A stretch of 12,112 nucleotides of DNA from Methylobacterium sp. Lineage in GTDB: Bacteria > Pseudomonadota > Alphaproteobacteria > Rhizobiales > Beijerinckiaceae. Of the stretch, positions 1 to 7,574 are shown one piece after another (positions within the stretch are counted from its first letter, which is position 1; each line of letters begins with the position of its first letter). Location of the stretch: positions 1 through 12,112 of the forward strand of contig JAJKJG010000142.1 of the NCBI GenBank assembly GCA_021154065.1, written 5' to 3'. The translations under genes were made by a program, and so were the position numbers. The notes beneath the pieces are model-generated. The model did no database searches, was not told the DNA's origin, and saw nothing but the letters and a program-made list of their open reading frames with translations.

Positions 1-1095
1 CAGCGCCGGCGCCATGTAGTAGCCCGGCGTCTCGCGGTTGAGCCGCTCGCCGCCGACGACGAGGCGCGCGCCCTCGTGGCGGCCGATATCGACATAGGAG
101 AGGTCCTGGTCGAGCTGGTCCTGGCTCACCACCGGCCCGATGTCGGTGCCGGCCTTCAGCGCATCGTCGACCTTCAGGGTCGCGAGCTTCTGGCCGACGG
201 CGTCGACGAACTTGTCGTGGATGCCGGACTGCACGATGAGCCGGCTCGACGCCGTGCAGCGCTGGCCGGTCGAGAAGAAGGCGCTGTTGACGCAGGCGCC
301 GACCGCGATGCCGAGATCGGCGTCGTCCATGACGATCATCGGGTTCTTGCCGCCCATCTCGAGCTGCACCTTGGCGCCGCGGGCGACGCAATCGGCCGCG
401 ACCTTGCGGCCGGTGTCGACCGAGCCGGTGAAGCTCACAGCCCTCACCTTCGACGAGCGCACGATGGCGTTGCCGACCTGCGAGCCCGATCCCATCACGA
501 GGTTGAAGACGCCGGCCGGGATGCCGGATCGCGAGATGACGTCGGCAAGCGCCCAGCCGCAGCCCGGCACGAGGTCGGCGGGCTTGAACACGACGCAGTT
601 GCCGTAGGCGAGCGCCGGCGCGATCTTCCAGGCCGGGATCGCGACGGGGAAGTTCCACGGCGTGATGATGCCGACGACGCCCTCGGGCTCGCGGGTGATC
701 TCGACCTCGACGCCGGCGCGGACCGACGGGATCTTCTCGCCGCCGATCCGGAGCGCCTCGCCGGCGAAGAACTTGAAGATGCGCCCGGCCCGCACCGTCT
801 CGCCGATGCCTTCCGGCAGGGTCTTGCCCTCCTCGCGCGACAAGAGCCGCCCGATCTCGTCCTTGCGGGCGAGGATCTCGGTGCCGATGCGGTCGAGCAC
901 GTCGGAGCGCTCCTCGGGCGTTGCCCGCGACCAGGTCTTGAACGCCTCATCGGCGGCGTCGATCGCGGTCTCGGCCTGGCGCGCATCGGCGCGCGCGTAC
1001 TCGCCGACGACGTCGTCGAGGTTCGACGGGTTGAGGTCGCGGTTGACCGCAACGCCCTCCATCCACTCGCCGGCGATGAGGTTCTGATGGAGCAT
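1..1095 (-). CDS. Aldehyde dehydrogenase, probably 2,5-dioxovalerate (alpha-ketoglutaric semialdehyde) dehydrogenase, C-terminus cut by window edge
   Basis: NAD(P)-dependent oxidation of an aldehyde to a carboxylic acid, in the cytoplasm. The 365 visible residues open with MLHQNLIAGEW and run to the edge without a stop, about three quarters of the usual 480-500 residues. All ALDH landmarks visible in this part are present: TPWNFP with Asn148, the cofactor lysine Lys171 in FKPADLVP, FTGSVDTGRKVA, the general base Glu246 in LEMGGKNP, and the nucleophile Cys280 in STGQRCTASSRL. The 34-residue Glu-Cys spacing is the family norm. The STGQRCTASSRL form resembles alpha-ketoglutaric semialdehyde dehydrogenases, which close pentose, hexarate and hydroxyproline breakdown at 2-oxoglutarate. 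A succinate-semialdehyde or other aldehyde substrate cannot be excluded. The ATG at 1095 is preceded only by a weak GGGTGA. It is divergent from the hydrolase at 1241. Family call is firm; substrate is an inference. Confidence 0.93.
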   Translation of the reverse strand, partial: MLHQNLIAGEWMEGVAVNRDLNPSNLDDVVGEYARADARQAETAIDAADEAFKTWSRATPEERSDVLDRIGTEILARKDEIGRLLSREEGKTLPEGIGETVRAGRIFKFFAGEALRIGGEKIPSVRAGVEVEITREPEGVVGIITPWNFPVAIPAWKIAPALAYGNCVVFKPADLVPGCGWALADVISRSGIPAGVFNLVMGSGSQVGNAIVRSSKVRAVSFTGSVDTGRKVAADCVARGAKVQLEMGGKNPMIVMDDADLGIAVGACVNSAFFSTGQRCTASSRLIVQSGIHDKFVDAVGQKLATLKVDDALKAGTDIGPVVSQDQLDQDLSYVDIGRHEGARLVVGGERLNRETPGYYMAPAL

Positions 1096-1240
1096 GAGTC
1101 ACCCAGATTTCGGAAAGCGCGCGAAGGGACGGCAGTCTTCCCACCGGCCCGGCGCCGAGTCCAGTCCGCCGCGGCGCGGGCAGCTTTGCAATTGCGTCGG
1201 ACGGGATCACAATCGCTCCGTTTCGAGCGGAGTATTTGCC
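1096..1240. promoter_or_regulatory. Divergent intergenic region between aldehyde dehydrogenase and hydrolase
   Basis: The 145 bases between two outward-facing starts must hold both promoters if each gene is transcribed alone. On the plus strand, TTGCAA (1186-1191), a 17-base spacer and ACAATC (1209-1214) form a weak candidate promoter for the hydrolase. I see no convincing minus-strand promoter and no obvious regulator palindrome. Confidence 0.4.
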
Positions 1241-2539
1241 ATGCCGATGCAGACGATCCGTGTCCGCTTCGCCACCAACCGCAACCGCGTGACGGGGGCC
1301 GCGCTCTTCGGAAATAATTTCGAGGGCAACGATCCGAAGCGCTACGTGACCGGCTCGATCGATGTCGAGCGTCGGTCGAACCTGCCCGATACGGGCTGGT
1401 CGCCGCTGCCCGGCACGCTCGTCATCGATCCGCCGACGACGCCGCTCGTCGCCAATGTCGGCGCGCCCGTCGCGGCTGCCGCCGGCGCACCGGCCGGGCA
1501 GACCCCGGCGACAGGCATCATCGCCTTCGCCAAGGAGCAGAGCGCGGCGAAGACTTCGGCAACCGCCGCCGCGGCGGCGATGCCGAGCTTCGGGCTCGTG
1601 CTGCTGCCGGGCTTCGCCTCGAGCTTCCTCGACGCGATGCGCCGGGCGGCGCAGATCGCCTCGGCCTACAAGGCCGCCAACGTCTTCTGCTTCTCGTGGC
1701 CGGCGAACGGCAAGGTCCAACTCGACGACTACCAGGCGGATCGCGTCGACGCCGAAAAATCGGGGCAGGCGATCGCCGACGCGCTGGCGCAGTTCCTCGC
1801 GACCATCAGCGCGATGCCGGCAGCGCAGCGGCCGACGATCCACGTCGTCTGCCACTCGATGGGCGCGTTCGCGTTCCGGGCCGCGGTGCAGGCGATCGGG
1901 AGCTCGCATCCGGACCTGATCCAGACCCGCGCCTTCGAGGGCGCGCTGCTGATGGCCGCCGACGAGGACGACGACGCGCTGTCGGACCCGGCGCGGCTGG
2001 GCCCGCTGCTCGCCCTGGCGCGGCGCACCACGGCCTACACCGCCGGCGGCGATCTCGCGCTCCTCGTTGCCCAGGTGGTGAACGGACGCCCGCGGATGGG
2101 CCATCACGGGCCGCGCAATCTTGCGGGCTTCCCCCCGACCGTGACCCGGATCGATTGCTCGGACGTCGCGGCGACCCAGGGCGATAGCGGCGAGACCCAT
2201 TTCAGCCACCAGTACTACCGGCTCGCCCCGCGGGTGATCGCCGACGTCGTGCAAGTGATCGCCGGCAAGCCGCCGAACCAGGTTTCCGGGCGGCTTGCGG
2301 ATCCCGGCGGTTCGGCAGGCGGGCGGGCCTTCATCCTGCCGTTCGATTCGGGGGCCGGCACGGCCCTTGCGGCAGCCGATCCGCACCCCGCGACGGTCGC
2401 GGCACTGGCGCGCGCCAAGGCTGGTGCGCGAGGCGCCAAGCGGGCCGGCAAAGGCGCGAAGGCGGCGAAGCGCAGCTCGGGGACGAAGACGGCGAAGCGC
2501 AACGCGGCGACGAAGGCGAGGCGGCCGGGAGGCGGCTGA
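1241..2539 (+). CDS. Alpha/beta hydrolase of the DUF900 (COG4782-like) type with a basic C-terminal tail
   Basis: Probable serine esterase/lipase-type hydrolase; substrate unknown. The 432-residue protein has the DUF900 layout: an N-terminal FATNRNR strand, then LVLLPGFASSF (oxyanion-side strand), FCFSWPANG, and the nucleophile elbow VVCHSMGAF with Ser206. A candidate acid follows in MAADEDDD or RIDCSDV, and the catalytic His is 320 or 323 in ETHFSHQYY. The elbow is C-H-S-M-G; the first Gly of GxSxG is not kept, and this family often has Ala there. Residues about 65-115 are Ala/Pro-rich low complexity. Residues 391-432 are a tail of Lys, Arg, Ala and Gly with 15 basic and no acidic residues, like a histone H1 tail. 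No signal peptide or membrane segment is evident. The start at 1241 is chosen because GGAG (1229-1232) lies eight bases upstream; the frame is open further upstream, to an ATG at 1094, but that part lacks coding character. It converges on polA 24 bases downstream. Confidence 0.88.
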   Translation: MPMQTIRVRFATNRNRVTGAALFGNNFEGNDPKRYVTGSIDVERRSNLPDTGWSPLPGTLVIDPPTTPLVANVGAPVAAAAGAPAGQTPATGIIAFAKEQSAAKTSATAAAAAMPSFGLVLLPGFASSFLDAMRRAAQIASAYKAANVFCFSWPANGKVQLDDYQADRVDAEKSGQAIADALAQFLATISAMPAAQRPTIHVVCHSMGAFAFRAAVQAIGSSHPDLIQTRAFEGALLMAADEDDDALSDPARLGPLLALARRTTAYTAGGDLALLVAQVVNGRPRMGHHGPRNLAGFPPTVTRIDCSDVAATQGDSGETHFSHQYYRLAPRVIADVVQVIAGKPPNQVSGRLADPGGSAGGRAFILPFDSGAGTALAAADPHPATVAALARAKAGARGAKRAGKGAKAAKRSSGTKTAKRNAATKARRPGGG

Positions 2540-2563
2540 GCGCCGGCGGCGACCGTCCCGGGC

Positions 2564-5500
2564 TCAGTGCGCCTCGTCCCAATTCCCCGCCGCGCGCGCA
2601 TCGACGCCGAGCGGGACCGACAGCTTCACGGCCGGCAGCGGCGCCTCGGCCATGACCTTGCGGATCACCGGCAGCGTCGCCTCGACCTCCTCGTCCGGCG
2701 CCTCGAAGACGAGCTCGTCGTGCACTTGCAGCAGCATGCGGGCGGTCAGATTCTCGGCGGCGAGCGCGCCCTCCATGCGGATCATGGCGCGGCGGATGAT
2801 GTCGGCGGCCGAGCCCTGGATCGGCGCGTTGATCGCCTGGCGCTCGACCGCGGCGCGCTGCGAGGGGTTCGAGATCGCGATGTCCGGATAGTGGCAGATG
2901 CGCCCGAACAGCGTCTTGACGTAGCCGCGCTCGCGGCAGGCGCGCTTCGTCTCCTCGATGTAGTCGCGGATGCCGGGGAAGCGCTCGAAATACTGCTTGA
3001 TGAAGGCGCCGGCCTCGGAGCGGTCGATGCCGAGCCGCTCGGCGAGCCCGAACGCCGACATGCCGTAGATGATGCCGAAATTGATCGTCTTGGCGCTGCG
3101 GCGCAGGTCTGGCGTCATCTCTGACAACGGCACGCCGAACATCGTCGAGGCGGTCGCGGCGTGGATGTCGATGCCGTCGGCGAAGGCCTGACGGAGCTGC
3201 GGGATGTCGGCGATGTGGGCGAGCACCCTGAGCTCGATCTGGCTGTAGTCGGCCGAGATGATCTTATGGCCCGGCTCGGCGACGAAGGCGGCGCGGATCT
3301 TGCGCCCCGGCTCGGTGCGGATCGGGATGTTCTGCAGGTTCGGCTCGGAGGACGAGAGCCGGCCCGTGGTCGTCGCGGCGAGCGAGTAGCAGGTGTGCAC
3401 CCGCCCGGTCTGCGGATGCATGTAGGTCTGCAGCGAGTCGGTGTAGGTCGATTTCAGTTTCGCGAGCTGGCGCCATTCGAGCAGCAGCTTCGGCAGCGCG
3501 TGCCCTTCGGCCGCCAGATCCTCGAGGACGTTCGCGCCGGTCGCCCATTGCCCGGTCGCGGTCTTGCGGGCGCCGGGCAGGCCCATCTTGCCGAACAGGA
3601 CGTCGCCGATCTGCTTCGGCGAGCCGGGCGAGAACTTCTCGCCGGCGATCTCCTGGATCTCGGCCTCGAGCCGGGCGAGCGTCTGGGCGAAATCGCCCGA
3701 CAGCCGCGACAGGATCTGCCGGTCGACGGCGATGCCGCGCATCTCCATGCGGGCGATCACGTCGACGAGCGGACGCTCGAGGCTGTCGTAGACCTTGGCG
3801 CGCCGCTCGGCGGTCAGGCGCGGCTTCAGGAGCAGCCACAGCCGGAGCGTCACGTCGGCCTTCTCGGCCGCATACGCGGTCGCCTTGTCGACCGGCACGC
3901 GGTCGAAGCCGACGGCGGCCTTGCCGGTTCCGGCGATCGCCTTGAGGTCGATGGTCGTGTGCCCGAGGTGGCGGTCGGCGAGCTCGGTCATGGCGTGGCC
4001 GGCAAGGCCGTAGCGGCCGGCGTCGAGCACGTAGGAGATGAGGAGGGTGTCGTCGAGGGGCGCGACGTCGATGCCGTGGCGCTTCAGCACCACCCAGTCG
4101 GACTTGATGTCGTGGCCGATCTTGAGGACGGCGCGGTCCTCGAGCACGGGCTTGAGCCGCGCGATCACGTCGCCGGCCGGGAGCTGGCCCGGCGCGAGCC
4201 CGCCGCCGAAAAGATTGTCCTCGCCGCGATGCCCGACCGGCACGTAGCAGGCTTCGCCCGGCGCGAGCGCGAGCGACAGGCCGACGAGATCGGCCCGGTT
4301 CGCGTCGGGCGAATCGGTCTCGGTGTCGAGGGCGAGGATGCCGGTCTTGCGCGACTGCGCGACCCAGGCGTCGAGCTCCTCGACCGAGGTGAGGCGACGA
4401 TACGCCTGGGTGTCGAACGAGATCTTCGCGACCTCGGTCGCGCGCTTGGCGGCAAGCGCAGCCGGCACCATCACGGCTCCTGCCTCGCCCGCGGCGGCGG
4501 CAGGGCCGGCACCCGCCCCGTTCGTGCCGGCGCGGGCCGGCGCGCCGGAGCCCTGCGCCGGCTCGCCGCGCTCGGCCGCCTGGAACTGCGCCTGGTCCCA
4601 CGTGATCCCGCCGGCGCCGGAGCGCAGGCGCGGATCGGGCTCGACCTCGGCGACGTCGACCGCATAGGCCTCGGCGATGCGGCGCACGAGCTGGTTCAGC
4701 TCGAGCGCCTTGAGAAAGGCGACGAGGCGCTTCGGATCGAGGCGGTCGAGGGCGAGGTCCTCGGCCGGCACGGCGAGCGGGGAATTGCAGTCGAGGGTGA
4801 CGAGCCGCTTCGAGACGAGCGCCTGGTCGGCGTTTTCCAGCACCTTGCGGGTCGTCGCGCCGATGGCGCGGGAGAGGTTGCGGGCCCGCACCAGCGTGCG
4901 GCAGAACGGATGGTCGCAGCCGAGCCGCTCGAGGGTCTCGGCATCGGCGGTCGGCCGGCCCTTCTTGTCGAGGGGCAGGTCCTCGATGCCGAACTTCTGC
5001 GCCAGCACCTCGGCGATCTGGCCGCCGGAGTTGATCTTGACGGGCTGGCCGGCGAGCGCGTCGATCTCGCGCTGGAGATCCGCGAGCCGCGTCTGCAGCA
5101 CCTGATCAAGCTCTTCCGGCCGGTCCTTGTAGGCGAGGATCGCCTCGAGCGAGCCGAGCTCGGAGATCAGCGCCGCGGCGGCCTTCGGGCCGACGCCGGG
5201 AACGCCCGGCACGTTGTCGGTCGGATCGCCGACGAGCGCCTGCACGTCCGGCACCTGCTCCGGCGGCACGCCGAACTTCTCGATGACGGCGGCGCGGTCG
5301 AGCCGCCGCTCGGGCCGGTAGCCGGGCTTGCCCGGGATGCCGGATTCGAAGTCGTAGAAGGTCACGCCGTCATGGACGAGCTGCATCAAATCCTTGTCGG
5401 CCGACACGATCAGGGTCTGGGCGCCGGCCTCGGAGGCGCGGCAGGAATAGGTCGCGATCAGGTCGTCGGCCTCGAAGCCCGGCTCCTCGATCGGGATCAG

Positions 5501-5893
5501 GCCGAAGGCCTTCACGGCCTCGCGCATGAGCGGGAACTGCGGCACGAGCTCCGGCGGCGGATCGGTGCGGTTCGCCTTGTAGTCGGCGTAGATCGCCTTG
5601 CGGAAGGTGTCCTCGGTCTTGTCGAAGATGATCGCCAAATGGGTCGGCTTGATGCCGACCGCGCCCTCGCGGATGAACTGGTAGAGCTTGGTGCAGAACA
5701 GGCGCAGCGCCCCGGTCGGCAGCCCGTCGGACGGGCGCACATTGTACTTCCGGTCCTGGTTCATGGACTGGAAGTAGGCGCGGAAGACGAAGGAGGAGCC
5801 GTCGACGAGGAAGATCTGGTCGCCGGCTTTCAGCGGGCGGGCGGAAGGCGCGGGCGCGCCCTTCGGCGCGGCGGTCATGGTCGCGGAGGTCAT
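2564..5893 (-). CDS. polA: DNA polymerase I, with 5' nuclease, 3'-5' proofreading and polymerase domains
   Basis: Cytoplasmic repair and Okazaki-fragment polymerase, 1109 residues from the chosen start against 928 in E. coli. The 5' nuclease domain starts with FLVDGSSFVFRAYF and contains GFEADDLIATY, SADKDLMQL and a helix-hairpin-helix around GVPGVGPKAAA. The proofreading domain looks active: Asp523 and Glu525 in LALDTETDS, Asp599 in GHDIKSDW, Asp680 in YAAEKADVT. The polymerase has motif A SADYSQIELR (Asp882), the O-helix RRSAKTINFGIIYG, and motif C LLQVHDELVFEAP (Asp1059). The extra length is mostly an insertion at the end of the 5' nuclease domain and an Ala/Gly/Pro-rich linker at about 445-475. 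Start is uncertain: in-frame ATGs at 5947, 5893 and 5878 and a TTG at 5968 all lack a good ribosome binding site. I chose 5893; 5878 is nearly as likely. Identity is certain. Confidence 0.96.
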   Translation of the reverse strand: MTSATMTAAPKGAPAPSARPLKAGDQIFLVDGSSFVFRAYFQSMNQDRKYNVRPSDGLPTGALRLFCTKLYQFIREGAVGIKPTHLAIIFDKTEDTFRKAIYADYKANRTDPPPELVPQFPLMREAVKAFGLIPIEEPGFEADDLIATYSCRASEAGAQTLIVSADKDLMQLVHDGVTFYDFESGIPGKPGYRPERRLDRAAVIEKFGVPPEQVPDVQALVGDPTDNVPGVPGVGPKAAAALISELGSLEAILAYKDRPEELDQVLQTRLADLQREIDALAGQPVKINSGGQIAEVLAQKFGIEDLPLDKKGRPTADAETLERLGCDHPFCRTLVRARNLSRAIGATTRKVLENADQALVSKRLVTLDCNSPLAVPAEDLALDRLDPKRLVAFLKALELNQLVRRIAEAYAVDVAEVEPDPRLRSGAGGITWDQAQFQAAERGEPAQGSGAPARAGTNGAGAGPAAAAGEAGAVMVPAALAAKRATEVAKISFDTQAYRRLTSVEELDAWVAQSRKTGILALDTETDSPDANRADLVGLSLALAPGEACYVPVGHRGEDNLFGGGLAPGQLPAGDVIARLKPVLEDRAVLKIGHDIKSDWVVLKRHGIDVAPLDDTLLISYVLDAGRYGLAGHAMTELADRHLGHTTIDLKAIAGTGKAAVGFDRVPVDKATAYAAEKADVTLRLWLLLKPRLTAERRAKVYDSLERPLVDVIARMEMRGIAVDRQILSRLSGDFAQTLARLEAEIQEIAGEKFSPGSPKQIGDVLFGKMGLPGARKTATGQWATGANVLEDLAAEGHALPKLLLEWRQLAKLKSTYTDSLQTYMHPQTGRVHTCYSLAATTTGRLSSSEPNLQNIPIRTEPGRKIRAAFVAEPGHKIISADYSQIELRVLAHIADIPQLRQAFADGIDIHAATASTMFGVPLSEMTPDLRRSAKTINFGIIYGMSAFGLAERLGIDRSEAGAFIKQYFERFPGIRDYIEETKRACRERGYVKTLFGRICHYPDIAISNPSQRAAVERQAINAPIQGSAADIIRRAMIRMEGALAAENLTARMLLQVHDELVFEAPDEEVEATLPVIRKVMAEAPLPAVKLSVPLGVDARAAGNWDEAH

Positions 5894-6031
5894 GGGGTGG
5901 AGATAGCCGAACGGGGCCGCCGGCGCCACCGCGGGCGGGCCCGTCATGTGGCGATCGGGAGCGTGCAATGCGCTTCCGGCCGCGCGGCGTTTCCGCTAAG
6001 GCTCGCGCCCGCTTCGCATCCGGACTTCGCC

Positions 6032-6280
6032 ATGGACGACGCTCAGGCCGAGATCGCCGCCCTCAAGATCATCCTCGCCAACGTCGTGGCGCGGCTTGCG
6101 ATCACCCTCGACCGGGGCGGCGACGGTCAGATCCGGGAGGTGCTCGCCGGCATGAATGACGAGTGCAAGCTCGCGGCCGAGCACGCGACGCTCTCGGGCA
6201 GCCTCGCCGAGCGCGGGCGCATGGTGAACGCGACGCTCACCCATATCGACGAGTTCTTCAAGGGCATCACGATCACCTGA
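6032..6280 (+). CDS. Small conserved-looking hypothetical protein
   Basis: I do not recognise this 82-residue protein. It begins MDDAQAEIAALK and ends FFKGITIT. It is soluble, has no signal peptide, and appears almost wholly helical. The first helix, up to about residue 24, alternates hydrophobic and charged residues, followed by a DRGGDGQ turn and two further helices. A single Cys sits in MNDECKLAAEH. The stretch has typical codon bias for the region and is not antisense to any gene, which supports it being real. It is divergent from polA with about 140 bases between. The start ATG has only a weak CGGA upstream. The frame is open far upstream through antisense polA, but that part is an artefact. 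Confidence 0.65.
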   Translation: MDDAQAEIAALKIILANVVARLAITLDRGGDGQIREVLAGMNDECKLAAEHATLSGSLAERGRMVNATLTHIDEFFKGITIT

Positions 6281-6314
6281 CCGGCACGTCGTGCGGCGGC
6301 GCGGACGTTCACGG

Positions 6315-6336
6315 GCCGTGGAAGGATTTCCATGGC
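6315..6336. other. Hairpin between convergent genes
   Basis: GCCGTGGAA and TTCCATGGC form a nine-pair stem (one G-U pair) around a four-base GGAT loop. It lies between the stop of the small gene (6280) and the stop of the acyltransferase (6378), where a bidirectional terminator would be expected. It has no T-run on either side, so it is at best a weak or Rho-assisted terminator. Confidence 0.35.
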
Positions 6337-6377
6337 ACCGTTCCATCACACGCGCATGATGGCTCAGGCCTGATCCA

Positions 6378-7448
6378 TCACTCCGCCGGCTGGAGCCGCG
6401 GCGCCCGCGCCGGGGCGATGTGGAAGGCGGCCGGGCGCCGGAAAAGGAAGGAGAGCGGGGTCTCGCGCACGAGGCGCTCGAGGATGAGCGGCGCGACGAC
6501 CGCCACGGCGGTCACGATCGCCGAGACGAGCCCGACATCGTCGAACGCGCCGCTCTTCAGCAGCACCGCCCGGGTCGCCGCCATCGGCAGGAAGAAGGCG
6601 AGGTAGATCGCGATCGAGTGCCGGCCGCAATGGCGGAACGGCGTCGCGACCCTCGTCGGCGTCAAGAGCGCCGCGATCGTCACGACCGCGACGGCGCCGA
6701 TCGCGCCGAGCGCAAGGCTCACGACCGGCAGGCTCGCCAGCGTCGGATAGCCGTCGACCGGGGAGGGCGAGAGCGCGAAGAAGCCGTTCGCGAGCGCCCA
6801 GACCGCGAGCCCCGCCAGGCTCAGCGCCGGGCGCGCCACCGCCGCCTCGGCGAGGCGGAAGATCGCCGGGGCGAGGAAATAGCCGGCGAGGAAATAGACG
6901 TACCGTGCGCAGAACTCGTCGATCAGCGTCCAGCCCGTGTGCACCGGAACGATCTGCAACGCCGCCGCGAGCGCCAGCAGGACGACCGGCGGCACGCCGC
7001 GCAGGAGCTTCGTCGCGACTGAGAACACGGCGAGGAGATAGACGAACCACAACGTCCCGAACGGCTCGATCAGCGACAGCACGAGGTGATGGACGAAGCC
7101 CGTCGGCGTGCCGCCGGAGACCTGGCCGTATTTCAGCGTCGACTGGATCACGAGCCAGAGCAGGTAGAAATAGAGGAAATGCACGACGCGCCGGTCGGCA
7201 TAAGCCTTCCAGTCGCGGTCGATGACGCGCGACAGGAACAGGCCCGAGACGAGGAAGAAGTCGGGCATGCGGAAGGGCCGCGCGAAGGCGACGACCCAAT
7301 GCATGAAGCCCTTGCCGCCCATCGCCTCGCCGACGCCGAGTGTCGCATGCATCATGACGACGAGGACGATGCAGAGGCCCTTCGCCGTGTCGACCCAGGG
7401 CACGCGCCCCTCGTCGAGCCCGCCCGAATATCCGACCTGTTGGCTCAT
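6378..7448 (-). CDS. Acyltransferase 3 family integral membrane protein
   Basis: Membrane-embedded O-acyltransferase, 356 residues, the usual size of the family (Pfam Acyl_transf_3; OafA, OpgC, NolL and WecH are relatives). Members move acetyl or succinyl groups onto surface sugars, glucans or lipids. The N-terminal signature is seen: WVDTAKGLCIVLVVMMHAT, with the invariant His34, then FARPFRMPDFFLVSGLFLS with Arg60. The rest shows about ten hydrophobic segments, including FLYFYLLWLVI and IAIYLAFFLPMAATRAVLL, and a short Pro/Ala tail. A GAGGGG Shine-Dalgarno (about 7453-7458) lies five bases before the ATG, fixing the start. No sugar-synthesis neighbour is present, so the acceptor cannot be named. 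It probably has its own promoter, because a terminator for the upstream transporter lies at 7519-7549. Confidence 0.9.
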   Translation of the reverse strand: MSQQVGYSGGLDEGRVPWVDTAKGLCIVLVVMMHATLGVGEAMGGKGFMHWVVAFARPFRMPDFFLVSGLFLSRVIDRDWKAYADRRVVHFLYFYLLWLVIQSTLKYGQVSGGTPTGFVHHLVLSLIEPFGTLWFVYLLAVFSVATKLLRGVPPVVLLALAAALQIVPVHTGWTLIDEFCARYVYFLAGYFLAPAIFRLAEAAVARPALSLAGLAVWALANGFFALSPSPVDGYPTLASLPVVSLALGAIGAVAVVTIAALLTPTRVATPFRHCGRHSIAIYLAFFLPMAATRAVLLKSGAFDDVGLVSAIVTAVAVVAPLILERLVRETPLSFLFRRPAAFHIAPARAPRLQPAE

Positions 7449-7518
7449 GCCACCCCTCGTCCGGCTCTCAGCGCCGCCCGGAAGGTAGGGAGGAAAGGTT
7501 CAGAGGGCGTGAAAGGGC

Positions 7519-7549
7519 AAAAAGAAGCCGGCGCGGGGGGAGCGCCGGC
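7519..7549 (-). terminator. Rho-independent terminator after the YeeE/YedE gene
   Basis: An exact eight-pair stem GCCGGCGC/GCGCCGGC (7527-7534 and 7542-7549) encloses a seven-base loop. Reading on the minus strand, it is followed by TTCTTTTT. It begins about 25 bases after the stop of the transporter gene, a textbook position. It separates that gene from the acyltransferase. Confidence 0.9.
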
Positions 7550-7574
7550 CTGAAGGGGCTGCTGAAGAGGGGGC

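Noticed and set aside
76..1317. A 413-codon plus-strand frame over the aldehyde dehydrogenase
   Set aside because: The minus strand here encodes a clear aldehyde dehydrogenase with catalytic Cys and Glu correctly spaced; the plus frame is a shadow.
947..2386. A 479-codon minus-strand frame over the hydrolase
   Set aside because: Antisense shadow rich in Arg and Gly; the plus-strand frame has the hydrolase motifs and a ribosome binding site.
3161..6280. A 1039-codon plus-strand open frame covering polA
   Set aside because: It is antisense to a polA with every catalytic motif intact; its translation is Arg/Gly/Asp/Val-rich with no domains. Long antisense frames are common in very GC-rich genes. 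Only its last 82 codons (6032-6280) lie outside polA and were kept.
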